From the NCBI RefSeq assembly GCF_014203895.1, contig NZ_JACHJY010000001.1, positions 1,240,001 through 1,304,000 of the forward strand: DNA of 64,000 bases, given 5' to 3'. This DNA is from Streptomyces nymphaeiformis. Lineage in GTDB: Bacteria > Actinomycetota > Actinomycetes > Streptomycetales > Streptomycetaceae. Position 1 is the first letter of the stretch. Each line of letters starts with the position of its first letter. A program made the position numbers and the translations under genes. The notes beneath the pieces were generated by a model. The model saw only the letters and a list, made by a program, of their open reading frames with translations, made no database searches and was not told the DNA's origin. Positions 25,292 through 34,638 of the stretch are shown in pieces.

Positions 25292-26299
25292 TCAGGAGGA
25301 GACGCGCACCACGATCTTCCCGAGGTGCGCGTTCGACTCCATCAGCCGGTGGGCGTCGGCGATCCGCTCCAGACCGTCGAAGGTCTCGGCGATCACCGGC
25401 GCCAGGGAGCCGTCCCGCAGCCCCGAGCCGATGAACCCGGCCGCGCGCCGCCGCCCCTCCTCCGTCCGGGCGAGCACCCCGTTCGCGTACGCGTGCGTGG
25501 TCAGCGGCCAGTTCCGCGACAGCTCGGTCGGACGGGGGTCGAGCCAGCCGTAGAGGACGGCGGTGCCGCCGGGCCGCAGCGCGTCGCCGAGCCGGGCGAA
25601 GCCGGGCCCGCCGATCGCGTCGAAGGCCAGGTCGGCGCCCGCACCGCCGGTGATCCGCCGCACCTCCCCGACCAGGTCCTCGGTGTCCGTGGCGATCACA
25701 TGCGCGGCCCCGAGCTCCAGGAGCCGCTTCCGCTTCCCCTCGCCGCGGGTGGTGGCGATCGGCACCGCGCCGATCCGCAGCGCCGTCTGCACCGCGGCCG
25801 TCCCCACCCCGCTCGACGCGCCGGTGACCACCACGTGGTCGCCGGGGCGCAGACCGCCGGTCAGCACCATCCCGCCGTACGCGGTGAAGTAGCTCAGCCA
25901 GACCGCCGCCGCCGTCACCGCGTCCACCCCCTCGGGCCGGGCCACCACGTACTCCTCGGGCAGCACCACCCGCTCCGCGTACACGCCGTACGTCCCGAAG
26001 TCGAAGTTCGCCGCCGCCATCACCGGGTCGCCCGGGGCGTACGCCGTGACGCCCGTGCCGACCGCCTCGACCACGCCCGCCGCCTCGTAGCCGAGCCGCG
26101 AACCCGGCAGCGTCGCCGGGTAGTAGTACGTGCCGGAACGGAACAGCGCCTCGGCGCGGTTCAGCCCGATCGCCTCGACCCGGACGAGGACCTCCCCGGG
26201 ACCGGGGTCCGGCAGCGGCACCTCCTCCACGGTGAGCACCTCGGGACCGCCGAGCTCGTGGAAGAGAACGGCCTTCGTCGTCATGCCTGTTGTCGTCAT
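25292..26299 (-). CDS. Zinc-independent quinone oxidoreductase / MDR family alcohol dehydrogenase
   Basis: This 335-residue protein of the medium-chain dehydrogenase family has the GroES-like N-domain (LNRAEALFRSGTYY, GYEAAGVVEAVG) and a nucleotide-binding domain with VVVTGASSGVGTAAVQTALR. The usual zinc ligands are absent, which fits NADPH:quinone oxidoreductase-like members. It is divergent from an AraC gene that probably regulates it, with only 90 bases between the starts. ATG 26299 or the in-frame ATG 26284 could be the start; neither has a convincing ribosome binding site. Confidence 0.88.
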   Translation of the reverse strand: MTTTGMTTKAVLFHELGGPEVLTVEEVPLPDPGPGEVLVRVEAIGLNRAEALFRSGTYYYPATLPGSRLGYEAAGVVEAVGTGVTAYAPGDPVMAAANFDFGTYGVYAERVVLPEEYVVARPEGVDAVTAAAVWLSYFTAYGGMVLTGGLRPGDHVVVTGASSGVGTAAVQTALRIGAVPIATTRGEGKRKRLLELGAAHVIATDTEDLVGEVRRITGGAGADLAFDAIGGPGFARLGDALRPGGTAVLYGWLDPRPTELSRNWPLTTHAYANGVLARTEEGRRRAAGFIGSGLRDGSLAPVIAETFDGLERIADAHRLMESNAHLGKIVVRVSS

Positions 26300-26332
26300 G
26301 ACGACGACGTTAGGGAGGACGGGAAAGACGAT

Positions 26333-26361
26333 CCATGTCCTCCTGACTTCCCACCATGTCC
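26333..26361. promoter_or_regulatory. CCATGTCC direct repeats in divergent AraC promoter
   Basis: CCATGTCC occurs at 26333-26340 and 26354-26361, exactly 21 bases (two helical turns) apart. Direct half-sites with 21-base spacing are the classic layout for AraC-family binding. They lie between the quinone oxidoreductase and AraC genes. Confidence 0.4.
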
Positions 26362-26389
26362 GATCGTCTCGCACGCTACCGTTCGGACC

Positions 26390-27304
26390 ATGGACGTACT
26401 GAGCGATGCCACCGCCGCCATGCGCACCGGGCGCCCCCACTCCTCCCGCACCGTCCGCTTCGCCCCCTGGGGCTTCCGCTTCCCGCCGAGCAAGGGCGCC
26501 GGATTCCACGTCGTCCTCCAGGGCACCGCCTGGCTGCTGCCCCCGGACGACGCCGCGCCCGTCCGGCTCGGCCCCGGAGACGTCGTCCTCCTCGCCCACG
26601 GCACCGGCCACGGCCTCGCCGACCGTCCCGACACCCCGCTCGTCGACGCCCTGCCCGCCCCCGACGGTTCCTGGCCCACCCGGCCCGACCGGGGATCCGT
26701 CGGCGCCGAGGAGACCCTGCTGCTCTGCGGCGCCTACCAGCTCAGCCGGGCCCGCGCCCACCCCCTGCTCACCGAGCTGCCGCCGTACGTCCACCTCCCC
26801 GCACGCGTCGGCTCCCACCCCCGGCTGCGCGCCGCCGTCGACCTGCTCGGCGCCGAACTCGCCGAACCCCAGCCGGGATCCGACGCCATCGTCCCCGCCC
26901 TCCTCGACACCCTGCTGCTCTACCTGCTGCGCACCTGGTGGCTCACCGAACGAGCCGACCGCTCCACCGGCTGGTCGGCCGCGCTGAGCGACCCGGCGGT
27001 CGCGGGCGCCCTGCGCGCCCTCCACGACGACCCCGCCAGGGCGTGGACGGTCGAGGAGCTCGGCGCGCTCGGCGGGCTCTCCCGCGCCGCCTTCGCCCGC
27101 CGCTTCACCACCCTCGTCGGACGCCCGCCCCTCGCCTACCTCACCTGGTGGCGCATGACCACGGCGGGCCGCCTGCTCCGCTCCGACGACCTCCCCCTCC
27201 GCGTGGTCGCCGAACGCTCCGGCTACTCCTCGGAGTTCGCCTTCGCCAAGGCCTTCAAGCGCGAGTACGGGATGGCACCGGGCCGGTACCGCAAGAGCGC
27301 CTAG
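26390..27304 (+). CDS. AraC family transcriptional regulator (cupin_6 type)
   Basis: This 304-residue protein has an N-terminal cupin-like ligand domain (about 15-180: HVVLQGTAWLLPPDD, LGPGDVVLLAHGTGH). The C-terminal AraC helix-turn-helix (about 205-300) has LGGLSRAAFARRFTTLVGRP and AERSGYSSEFAFAKAFKREY. It is divergent from a quinone oxidoreductase gene that it probably controls. The ATG has no Shine-Dalgarno, and TACCGT about 8 bases upstream could serve as a -10 box (leaderless mRNA). Its last 20 bases, including the TAG stop, are repeated 37 bases downstream, where the convergent exporter gene ends. Confidence 0.9.
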   Translation: MDVLSDATAAMRTGRPHSSRTVRFAPWGFRFPPSKGAGFHVVLQGTAWLLPPDDAAPVRLGPGDVVLLAHGTGHGLADRPDTPLVDALPAPDGSWPTRPDRGSVGAEETLLLCGAYQLSRARAHPLLTELPPYVHLPARVGSHPRLRAAVDLLGAELAEPQPGSDAIVPALLDTLLLYLLRTWWLTERADRSTGWSAALSDPAVAGALRALHDDPARAWTVEELGALGGLSRAAFARRFTTLVGRPPLAYLTWWRMTTAGRLLRSDDLPLRVVAERSGYSSEFAFAKAFKREYGMAPGRYRKSA

Positions 27305-27343
27305 CGGGGTGTCCTGCCGGCCGTACCGCAAGAGCGCCTAGCG
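27287..27343. repeat. Direct repeat of AraC gene 3' end, shared by convergent stop codons
   Basis: The 20-mer TACCGCAAGAGCGCCTAGCG occurs at 27287-27306 and 27324-27343. CTAG in the first copy provides the plus-strand stop of the AraC gene. CTAG in the second copy provides the minus-strand stop of the DHA2 exporter gene. The duplication therefore separates two stop codons that a single CTAG could once have supplied. Confidence 0.9.
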
Positions 27344-28705
27344 CGTCCCGCGGCGCGGAAGCCGCAGCGAGGCCAGGGCCGTCAGGGTCAGCAGGCCCGC
27401 GCTGATCAGCAGGGTCGTCGGGAGCGCGGTGTCGAAGCCACGGGCCGCGAGGGAGCCGAAGACCGCGATCGCGAGCGCGCCCGCCGTCTGCCGGATCGCG
27501 TTCAGGAGACCCGCCGCCGTGCCCGCCCGCTCCGCCGGGACGGCCTCCATCATCGCCGCGATCAGCGGCGGCAGGGAGAAGCCGGCCCCGAGCGCCAGCG
27601 GCACGAGGAGCAGGGCCTGCGCCACCCGCGAGGAGTCCGCGTCCACGGTGAGCAGACCGAGGAGCCCGGCCACCCCGACCACCTGGCCCAGGACGATCGG
27701 CAGCCGTGCCCCGTACCGCGCCGCCACCTTCGCCGACAGGATGTTGACCCCGGCGAGCAGTCCCGTCATCGGCAGGAACATCAGCCCCGCGCCGAGCGCC
27801 GAGAGCCCGAGCACCTGCTGGAAGAACAGGCTGAACACGAAGACCATGCCGTAGAAGGCCACGCTGTTCGCCGCGCCCGCCGTCACGGCCACCGCGACCG
27901 TCGTGTTCCGGAACAGCCCCAGCGGCACCATCGGATGCCGCCGCCGCGCCTCGATCAGCAGGAACGCCGCGAAGGCGGCCACCGCGACCCCCAGCGCCCA
28001 CCAGGCCTCCGCACCGCCCTCGATCGCCGCGAAGGTCAGCGCCCCGAGCGCCGTCATCGCCGTGAGCTGCCCCGGCAGGTCCAGCGGGGCCGGCCGTCGC
28101 GCCGAGCGGGCCACGCGCGTCAGCAGGACGAGCGCGAGGAGCCCGAGCGGCAGGTTGATGAAGAAGATGCCGCGCCAGCTCCAGGCCGTGGTCAGCGCCC
28201 CGCCCGCGACCGGGCCGAGCGCCACCGCGACCGTGCCGCCCGCCGCCCACAGCGACACCGCCCGGGCCCGCCGCCCGGGATCGCCGTACGCCTCCCGTAC
28301 GAGCGCCAGGGAGGCCGGCAGCATCACGGCCGCCGCCGCGCCCTGCAGCGCCCGGGCCGCCAGCAGCCCCGGGAGGCCCGGGGCCAGACCGCAGGCCGCC
28401 GAGGCGAGCGTGAAGACGACGACCCCCGCCCCGTACGCCCGGCTCGCCCCGACCCGGTCGGCAAGGGCCCCGCTGGAGAGCAGCAGCGCGGCGAAGGCCA
28501 GCGTGTACGAGTCGACCACCCACTGCAGACCGGACATCCCGGCCCGCAGGTCGGAGCCGATCGCGGGCAGGGCGACGTTGACGACGGAGGTGTCGAGGGT
28601 GATGAGGGCGAAGCCGAGCATGGCGGCCGCGAGGGCGGGGCCGGGAGAGGCGGAAGGGGCGTCGCGACGGACAACGGGGCCTGTGCTGAGGACTGTTGAG
28701 GACAT
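27338..28705 (-). CDS. DHA2 family (EmrB/QacA-like) multidrug exporter
   Basis: This 455-residue MFS protein has about 14 transmembrane helices. The family signatures are LGFALITLDTSVVNVALPAI (motif D1 in helix 1), LSSGALADRVGASRAYGAG (motif A) and SLWAAGGTVAVALGPVAGGA (antiporter motif C). It is a proton-coupled drug or metabolite exporter. It is divergent from a GlxA-type AraC regulator, with 70 bases between starts, so it is probably controlled by it. It ends inside the duplicated 3' segment of the convergent AraC gene. Confidence 0.92.
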   Translation of the reverse strand: MSSTVLSTGPVVRRDAPSASPGPALAAAMLGFALITLDTSVVNVALPAIGSDLRAGMSGLQWVVDSYTLAFAALLLSSGALADRVGASRAYGAGVVVFTLASAACGLAPGLPGLLAARALQGAAAAVMLPASLALVREAYGDPGRRARAVSLWAAGGTVAVALGPVAGGALTTAWSWRGIFFINLPLGLLALVLLTRVARSARRPAPLDLPGQLTAMTALGALTFAAIEGGAEAWWALGVAVAAFAAFLLIEARRRHPMVPLGLFRNTTVAVAVTAGAANSVAFYGMVFVFSLFFQQVLGLSALGAGLMFLPMTGLLAGVNILSAKVAARYGARLPIVLGQVVGVAGLLGLLTVDADSSRVAQALLLVPLALGAGFSLPPLIAAMMEAVPAERAGTAAGLLNAIRQTAGALAIAVFGSLAARGFDTALPTTLLISAGLLTLTALASLRLPRRGTR

Positions 28706-28775
28706 GCGTCCAGCTTCGTGAGCTGCGAGCCCGTACAGTAGTGGCGGGAATGCCATACGACCGGAGGTTCTGGCC

Positions 28776-29777
28776 ATGACCGTCGAGTCCCGGGTCCGGG
28801 GCGTCCAGCGCGTCGCCGTGATCGCCGCCCCGCCCGTCTCGATGTTCAACCTGGCGATCCCGGAGATGCTCTTCGGGAAGGTCGAGATCGACGGCGGACC
28901 CGGGTACGAGACGGTCATCTGCGCCCCCGATCCGGGGCCCGTCACCACCACCGGCGGCCTCGACCTGGTCGTCCCGCGCGGGCTCGACGCCGTCGAGGGG
29001 GCGGACACCGTGATCCTCGCGGGCAGCGGCGCGTACACGGACCCCGACCCGCGCGTCCTCGACGTCCTGCGCGCGACCGCCGACGCCGGCAAGCGGATCG
29101 CCTCCATCTGCACCGGCGCCTTCGCGCTCGCCGAGGCCGGACTGCTCGACGGCCGGGCGGCGACGACGTACTGGGCCTACCGGCCGCTGCTCGCCGCCCG
29201 GCACCCCGCCGTCGACCTCCAGGACGACGTCCTCTTCGTCCAGGACGGCCCCGTGCTCACCTCCTCCGGATACGCGGCGGGCATCGACCTCTGCCTGCAC
29301 GTCATCCGTACCGACCACGGCGCCGCCGTCGCCAACGCGGTCGCCCGGCTCGCCCTCGTCGCACCCGTCCGGCCCGGCGGCCAGACCCAGTTCACCCAGA
29401 CCCCGCTGCCGCCCGAGCGCGGGGTCTCCTTCGCCGACACGCGCGCGTGGGCGATGGAGCACCTCGACGAACCCCTCGGCCTCCACGACCTCGCCCGGCA
29501 CGCCGGGGTCTCCGTCCGCACCCTCTCGCGCCGCTTCCACGCGGAGACCGGCGTCAGCCCGCTCCAGTGGCTGCTGCACCAGCGCGTCGAGCGGGCGAAG
29601 GAGCTCCTGGAGACCACGTCCTTCCCCATGGACCAGGTGGCCCGCGCGAGCGGCCTCGGCTCCGCGGACTCGCTGCGGCAGCACGTGCTGCGCCGCACCG
29701 GGCTCACCCCGAGCGCCTACCGGGCCTCCTTCAACCGCATGGTGCCGCGCCTCACACCGGGGCCGGAACCGGAATGA
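28776..29777 (+). CDS. GlxA-type AraC regulator with DJ-1/PfpI domain
   Basis: This 333-residue protein has an N-terminal DJ-1/PfpI class I glutamine-amidotransferase-like domain (about 10-180; elbow IASICTGAFALAEAG with the Cys). The C-terminal AraC helix-turn-helix (about 225-320) has LARHAGVSVRTLSRRFHAET and ARASGLGSADSLRQHVLRRT. The domain order is that of GlxA regulators of Streptomyces. Its likely target is the divergent exporter. A thiol-disulfide oxidoreductase gene follows 64 bases downstream. Confidence 0.92.
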   Translation: MTVESRVRGVQRVAVIAAPPVSMFNLAIPEMLFGKVEIDGGPGYETVICAPDPGPVTTTGGLDLVVPRGLDAVEGADTVILAGSGAYTDPDPRVLDVLRATADAGKRIASICTGAFALAEAGLLDGRAATTYWAYRPLLAARHPAVDLQDDVLFVQDGPVLTSSGYAAGIDLCLHVIRTDHGAAVANAVARLALVAPVRPGGQTQFTQTPLPPERGVSFADTRAWAMEHLDEPLGLHDLARHAGVSVRTLSRRFHAETGVSPLQWLLHQRVERAKELLETTSFPMDQVARASGLGSADSLRQHVLRRTGLTPSAYRASFNRMVPRLTPGPEPE

Positions 29778-29841
29778 ACCGGACCGCTGTGCGCGTTCCC
29801 CTGCGGTACACCCCATCGGCAACCCCTCGGAGAGAAGTCAC

Positions 29842-30549
29842 ATGCGCGTCGAGATCTGGAGCGACATCGCCTGCCCCTGGTGCTACATCGGCAAGGCCCG
29901 CTTCGAGAAGGGGCTCGCGGCCTTCGCCCACCGCGACGACGTCGAGGTCGTGCACCGCTCCTTCGAGCTCGACCCCCACCGCGCCAAGGGCGACACCGGA
30001 CCCGTCCTGGAGATGCTGGCGAAGAAGTACGGCCGCACCCTCGACGAGGCCCGCGCCATGGAGGCGCACGTCGCGTCGAACGCGCATTCCGAGGGCCTCG
30101 ACTACCTCACCGACGGCCGCGACCACGGCAACACCTTCGACATCCACCGGCTGCTGCACCTCGCCAAGGAACGCGGCCGCCAGAACGAGCTCCTGGACCT
30201 GGCCTACCGGGCCAACTTCGCCGAGGAGCGCTCCGTCTTCGACGCCGAGACCCTGGTGACCCTGGGCGTGGAGGCCGGTCTCGACGAGACCGAGGTCCGG
30301 GCCGTCCTCGCCGACGAGACCGCCTATGCCGACGCCGTACGGGCCGACGAGCGCGAGGCCGCCGAACTCGGCGCCAACGGCGTGCCGTTCTTCGTCCTCG
30401 ACCGCCGCTACGGCGTCTCCGGCGGCCAGCCCGCCGAGGTCTTCACCCAGGCCCTGGAGCAGGCCTGGCAGGGCCGCGTCCTCCAGCCGGTCGGCTCCGA
30501 CGCGGAGGTCTGCGGTCCGGACGGCGCCTGCGAGGTCCCGCAGGCCTGA
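29842..30549 (+). CDS. DsbA family oxidoreductase (FrnE-like)
   Basis: This 235-residue thioredoxin-fold protein starts MRVEIWSDIACPWCYIGKAR and carries a CPWC active site with the cis-proline loop ANGVPFFVLD. It has no signal peptide, so it is cytoplasmic like FrnE, which reduces or isomerises disulfides or acts in polyketide metabolism. GAGAG in GGAGAGAAG just upstream is a usable ribosome binding site for ATG 29842. It lies 64 bases behind the GlxA-type regulator and may share its transcript. Confidence 0.92.
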   Translation: MRVEIWSDIACPWCYIGKARFEKGLAAFAHRDDVEVVHRSFELDPHRAKGDTGPVLEMLAKKYGRTLDEARAMEAHVASNAHSEGLDYLTDGRDHGNTFDIHRLLHLAKERGRQNELLDLAYRANFAEERSVFDAETLVTLGVEAGLDETEVRAVLADETAYADAVRADEREAAELGANGVPFFVLDRRYGVSGGQPAEVFTQALEQAWQGRVLQPVGSDAEVCGPDGACEVPQA

Positions 30550-30648
30550 GCGCACCACCTCTGAACTGCGGAGACAAGAGCGGCTTGGAGTCTCCCCACG
30601 AGCGAATCGCCATTGACGGGTGATCGTGGGGGGACCCAGGGTGGGGAC

Positions 30649-31707
30649 ATGGATTCCCTTGACCAGCCGCTCGGCGGCGCCGAGTTCGCGCCCAGGAACA
30701 CCTATCTGAACACCTCCGCCTGCGGTCTGCTGCCCCGCCGGACCGTCGAGGCCGTCACCCTCCTCGCCGAGGAGACCGCCGCCGGCCGCGCGGGCGGCGC
30801 CGGCAGCTTCGACGTCGTGGACGAGGCCCGCGCCGCCTTCGGCCGGATCGCCGGCGTCTCCCACGAGCGCGTCGCCGTCGGCAGCTCGGTCGCCGTCCAC
30901 TGCGGGATGATCGCCCAGTCGCTGCCGTCCGGGGCCGAAGTCCTCTTCCCCGAGGGCGACTTCTCCTCCGTCATCACCCCGTTCACGATCCGCGGCGACC
31001 TCAAGACCCGCTTCGTGCCCCTTGAGCGGCTCGCCGAGTCCGTCCGGCCCGGGACCGCGCTCGTCGCCTTCTCCGCCGTGCAGTCGGCGGACGGCCGCAC
31101 GGCCGACTTCGCGGCGATACGGGAGGCCGCGGCCGCCCACGGCGCCCGCACCCTCCTGGACGCCACCCAGTCGGCGGGCTGGCTGCCGCTGCGCGCGGGG
31201 GACTGGGACTACACGGTCGCCGGCGGCTACAAGTACCTGCTCTGCCCGCGCGGCGCCTCCTTCCTCACCGTCACCGAGGAGGCGCAGGACTCGCTGCTCG
31301 CGATCCACGCGGGCTGGGTCACGGGCGAGGAGCTGTGGGTCAACAGCTACGGCCCGGTCCGTGAACTGGCCCGCACCGCCCGCCGTTTCGACGAGCCGGC
31401 CGCGTTCCTCTCGTACCACGGGGCCGCCCGCTCGCTCGCGCTCCTGGAGGAGATCGGCATCGAGCGGATCGAGGCCCACGACAAGGGGCTCGCGGCCCGC
31501 TTCCGCTCCGGCCTCCTCGACCTCGGACACGCGCCGGTCATGGACGACTCGACGGTCGTCGCCGTACCCGGCCTCGGCGACCGCGCGGACGCCCTGCACG
31601 AGGCGGGCGTCCTCCTCTCGGCCCGCGCGGGCAACCTGCGGGCGTCGTTCCACCTGTACAACACGTCGGCGGACGTGGACCGGGCCCTGGAGGTCCTGGC
31701 GGGCTGA
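30649..31707 (+). CDS. Class V aminotransferase / cysteine desulfurase-like protein
   Basis: This 352-residue protein has fold-type I PLP enzyme features: [20 protein letters not shown] near the N-terminus, [13 protein letters not shown] (cofactor Asp), and [19 protein letters not shown] with the Lys that forms the aldimine. It may be a selenocysteine lyase or isopenicillin-epimerase-like enzyme; the substrate cannot be assigned. The 99-base gap before it contains a weak dyad (30593-30600 with 30624-30631). It converges on a MarR gene with 24 bases between stops. Confidence 0.87.
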   Translation: MDSLDQPLGGAEFAPRNTYLNTSACGLLPRRTVEAVTLLAEETAAGRAGGAGSFDVVDEARAAFGRIAGVSHERVAVGSSVAVHCGMIAQSLPSGAEVLFPEGDFSSVITPFTIRGDLKTRFVPLERLAESVRPGTALVAFSAVQSADGRTADFAAIREAAAAHGARTLLDATQSAGWLPLRAGDWDYTVAGGYKYLLCPRGASFLTVTEEAQDSLLAIHAGWVTGEELWVNSYGPVRELARTARRFDEPAAFLSYHGAARSLALLEEIGIERIEAHDKGLAARFRSGLLDLGHAPVMDDSTVVAVPGLGDRADALHEAGVLLSARAGNLRASFHLYNTSADVDRALEVLAG

Positions 31708-31731
31708 GCCCTCAGGGCACGACGCCCGGCG

Positions 31732-32256
31732 TCAGCAGACCCCGCCCGCCCCCGGCCCGCACGGGCCCTCCTCGTCCGCCTCCGCCTTCAGGTTCTCGCC
31801 CACGAGGCCGAGCAGGCGGGCGAGCTCCGTGCGTTCGGCCGGGGCGAGTCCGGCGAGGGTGCTCTCCTCCAGGTCCGCCCAGGCGCCCTCGACCCCGGCG
31901 CGCAGGGCGAGCCCGCGCTCCGTCGCCTCGACCAGGACCGCGCGCCGGTCGGCCGGGTCCGGGCTGCGGCGGACGTATCCGCACTGCTCCATGCGCTGGA
32001 GCATCTTCGTCACCGTGGACGGGTCGAGGCCCAGCGACTGGATGAGCTCCGACTGGCGGACCGCCCCGCAGTCCCACAGGCGCATCATCATCAGTTCCTG
32101 GCCCGGGTAGAGCCCGAGGTCCCGCAGTCGCCGGCCCATGCCGATCCGGTGGAGCCGTGCCACCCACGCGAGGGTGTGGCTGACGGTCCCGGCGCACGCG
32201 GCGGAGGGCTGCGGCCCGGCGGACGGGGCGGTACAGACGGGGTCGTTTCCTGACAT
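31732..32256 (-). CDS. MarR family transcriptional regulator
   Basis: This 174-residue protein has a MarR winged helix at about 70-150 (RQSELIQSLGLDPSTVTKML, YVRRSPDPADRRAVLVEATE). Cysteines at both ends (PVCTAPS, GPCGPGAGGVC) could make it thiol-responsive, but this is inference. ATG 32256 follows GAGGAG with 5-base spacing; an upstream ATG at 32382 would cross the divergent promoter and is rejected. It is divergent from an ene-reductase gene, with paired operators between them, so it is its probable repressor. Confidence 0.93.
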   Translation of the reverse strand: MSGNDPVCTAPSAGPQPSAACAGTVSHTLAWVARLHRIGMGRRLRDLGLYPGQELMMMRLWDCGAVRQSELIQSLGLDPSTVTKMLQRMEQCGYVRRSPDPADRRAVLVEATERGLALRAGVEGAWADLEESTLAGLAPAERTELARLLGLVGENLKAEADEEGPCGPGAGGVC

Positions 32257-32292
32257 GCGGGCTCCTCGGGACGGCTCTTCCCCAAGATTACC

Positions 32293-32348
32293 TTGGTCGG
32301 CCAATGAATGGGTTACAGTGGCAGCGGCCCAATTAGTTGGCCGACCAC
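32293..32348. promoter_or_regulatory. Paired MarR-type operators between marR and ene-reductase
   Basis: TTGGTCGGCCAA (32293-32304) and TTGGCCGACCA (32337-32347) are each near-palindromic and are exact 11-base reverse complements of one another. Their centres are 44 bases apart. One site is close to the MarR start and the other close to the ene-reductase start, as expected for autorepression plus repression of the target. Confidence 0.7.
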
Positions 32349-32369
32349 ATATTTCTGTGAGGGACAGTC

Positions 32370-33440
32370 GTGACCACTGCATTCGACCCCATCGACCTCG
32401 CCGGAACGCGCCTCGCCAACCGCATCGCGATGGCCCCCATGACCCGCAGCCGCGCCAACGGCGAGGACGGCACCCCCACCGCGATCGTCGCCGAGTACTA
32501 CGCCCAGCGCGCCTCCGCCGGACTGATCGTCACCGAGGGCATCCAGCCGGTCGCCGAGGGCCAGGGCTACCCCAACACCCCCGGACTCCACACCCGCGAG
32601 CAGATCGCCGCCTGGCGCGAGGTCACCACCGCCGTCCACGAGCGCGGCGGCCGGATCTTCGCCCAGCTCATGCACTCCGGCCGGATCGGCCACCCCGACC
32701 TCCTCGACGGCGACCTCCACCCCGTCGGCCCCTCGCCCGTGGCCGCCGCCGGCCAGGTCTACACCCACGAAGGCCCCAAGGACTTCGTCACCCCGCGCGA
32801 GCTCACCGGCGACCAGGTGCGCGAGGCCGTCGCCGGCTTCGCCTCCGCCGCCCGCAACGCCGTCGAGGCCGGCTTCGACGGCGTCGAGATCCACGGCGCC
32901 AACGGCTACCTGATCCAGCAGTTCCTCGCCTCCGGCTCCAACCACCGCACCGACGAGTGGGGCGGCCCCGTCGAGAACCGCATCCGCTTCGCCGTCGAGG
33001 TCGTCAAGGCCGTCGCCGCCGAGATCGGCCCCGAGCGCACCGGCCTGCGCATCTCCCCGGCCAACACGCTCAACGACATCAGCGAGACCGACACGGACGA
33101 GATCTACACCCGGCTCCTCGACGCGATCGAGCCCGTCGGCATCGCCTACCTCCACGTCCTGGAGACCGGCCCCGAGCGCCGCCCGCTCGTCCTCGACCTG
33201 CGCAAGCGCTTCGCCGGCACGTTCATCCTCAACCCGGCCACCGGCACCGACCCGACGGGCGCCGAGTCGCTGGCCCTGATCGAGGACGGCACCACCGACC
33301 TGGTCGCGTACGGCAGGCTCTTCATCGCCAACCCCGACCTGCCCGCCCGCCTGAAGACCGACGGCCCCTACGCCACCCCGAACCCCGCCACCATGTACGC
33401 CGGCGGCCCCGAGGGCTACATCGACTACCCCGCGCTGTAA
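32370..33440 (+). CDS. Old yellow enzyme family ene-reductase (NADH:flavin oxidoreductase)
   Basis: This 356-residue FMN TIM-barrel protein has [13 protein letters not shown] (FMN site), [31 protein letters not shown] with the conserved active-site [16 protein letters not shown], and the phosphate-binding [17 protein letters not shown]. It belongs to the YqjM/NemA-like group that reduces activated alkenes with NAD(P)H and protects against electrophiles. GTG 32370 is the start. Regulation by the divergent MarR is strongly suggested by the paired dyads. The stop region is tandemly repeated (33439-33474). Confidence 0.95.
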   Translation: MTTAFDPIDLAGTRLANRIAMAPMTRSRANGEDGTPTAIVAEYYAQRASAGLIVTEGIQPVAEGQGYPNTPGLHTREQIAAWREVTTAVHERGGRIFAQLMHSGRIGHPDLLDGDLHPVGPSPVAAAGQVYTHEGPKDFVTPRELTGDQVREAVAGFASAARNAVEAGFDGVEIHGANGYLIQQFLASGSNHRTDEWGGPVENRIRFAVEVVKAVAAEIGPERTGLRISPANTLNDISETDTDEIYTRLLDAIEPVGIAYLHVLETGPERRPLVLDLRKRFAGTFILNPATGTDPTGAESLALIEDGTTDLVAYGRLFIANPDLPARLKTDGPYATPNPATMYAGGPEGYIDYPAL

Positions 33441-33514
33441 GCCGCGGGTACGCGGAAAGCCGCGGGTACGCGGAAGGGGCGAGGGGACCGAACCCCCCGC
33501 CCCTTCCGCGTACC
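33439..33514. terminator. Tandem 18-bp repeat followed by bidirectional terminator
   Basis: An 18-base unit beginning in the TAA stop (33439-33456) is repeated exactly at 33457-33474. The second copy runs into a long hairpin: 33465-33481 pairs perfectly over 17 bp with 33498-33514. The loop itself can pair (GGGG with CCCC). The hairpin lies between convergent genes and would terminate both. Confidence 0.75.
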
Positions 33515-33519
33515 ACCGG

Positions 33520-34623
33520 CTACCAGGCCTCCGTGACCGCCCGGCGCGCGCCCTCCAGGTCCACCGCGCGGCCCGTCTCGCCGAGCGCCGCGCCCAGGGC
33601 GGCCAGCGAGGACTGCACGGCCCCCGGGGTCGCGTCCACCCCGTAGTGGTTGACCCGGATCATCTCCTTGGCCAGCGCCCCGCCACCCGCGATCAGAGGC
33701 AGCGACGGATCGGCCGCGAGGGCCTTCGCCACCAGCTCCGAGGCGTCGACACCCGCGGGCGCCCGCAGCGTCGTCGCCACCGGCGCCGCGTCCTTCGCCT
33801 CGTACACGAACGGCTCCAGACCGCCGCCCAGGGCCAGCGCGCCCGCACGGGTCGCGGCCGCCGCCGAGGCGTGCCGGGCCATCAGCGCGTCCAGGCCCTC
33901 GGCCTCGATCCGCTCCACACAGGCCTCCAGGGCCAGCATCTCCAGCTGCGCCGGCGCGTGCAGCAGAGCCTTGCGGCCGCCGTCGATCCAGCGCTCCTTC
34001 CAGTCCAGGAGGGAGAGGTACGAGCGGCGCGGCGCGGCCGGGTTGGCGGCGAACCGCTCCCAGGCCCGCGCGCTCACCGACACCGCCGACACGCCCGCGG
34101 GGCCGCCCATCGCCTTCTGCGCGCCGATGATGCACATGTCCACGCCCCAGGCGTCCGGCAGCACCGGCTCCGCGCCGATCGACGCCACCGCGTCCAGGTA
34201 GAACAGCGCGCCGTGCGCCCGCACGACCTCGCCGATCTCCGCCACCGGGTTGGTGTTGCCGGTCGCCGCCTCCGCGTGCACCAGCGAGACGAAGTCGATC
34301 TCCGGATGCTCGGCGAGCGCCCGCTCCACCTGCTCCGCCGTCACCGCCGTGTGGAACGGGACCTCCAGGTCGACCACGGTCGCCCCGCAGTCCCGCAGCC
34401 AGTTCCCGAAGGTCTGACCGTACGGACCGGTGACGACGTTCAGCGCGGTCGAACCGGCCCGCGCGCCGCTGCGGATGCACCCCTCCAGGGGCAGCAGCGC
34501 CTCGCCCTGGGTGATCACCACGTCCTGCTCCGTGGAGAGCAGGGCGGCCACCCGGCGCTCGATGGACGCGAAGTGCGCGGCGGTCAGCGGGGCCAGGTCC
34601 AGCAGCGGATGTGTCACGGTCAC
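33520..34623 (-). CDS. Class V aminotransferase (alanine-glyoxylate aminotransferase-like)
   Basis: This 367-residue PLP enzyme has [54 protein letters not shown] (cofactor Asp) and [16 protein letters not shown] (Schiff-base Lys). This is the pattern of alanine-glyoxylate or pyridoxamine-pyruvate type aminotransferases. GTG 34623 is preferred because GAAGGA stands about 5 bases upstream; ATG 34713 would include the direct repeats in the leader. It is divergent from a propeller-protein gene. Confidence 0.88.
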   Translation of the reverse strand: MTVTHPLLDLAPLTAAHFASIERRVAALLSTEQDVVITQGEALLPLEGCIRSGARAGSTALNVVTGPYGQTFGNWLRDCGATVVDLEVPFHTAVTAEQVERALAEHPEIDFVSLVHAEAATGNTNPVAEIGEVVRAHGALFYLDAVASIGAEPVLPDAWGVDMCIIGAQKAMGGPAGVSAVSVSARAWERFAANPAAPRRSYLSLLDWKERWIDGGRKALLHAPAQLEMLALEACVERIEAEGLDALMARHASAAAATRAGALALGGGLEPFVYEAKDAAPVATTLRAPAGVDASELVAKALAADPSLPLIAGGGALAKEMIRVNHYGVDATPGAVQSSLAALGAALGETGRAVDLEGARRAVTEAW

Positions 34624-34638
34624 GGTTTCCTTCTTCGG

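Noticed and set aside
30593..30631. Weak hairpin between the FrnE and aminotransferase genes as a riboswitch or terminator
   Set aside because: The stem is only 8 bp with a 23-base loop and matches no riboswitch consensus I know.
32257..32382. Longer MarR start at 32382
   Set aside because: It overlaps the divergent ene-reductase gene start and both operators; ATG 32256 has a perfect Shine-Dalgarno.
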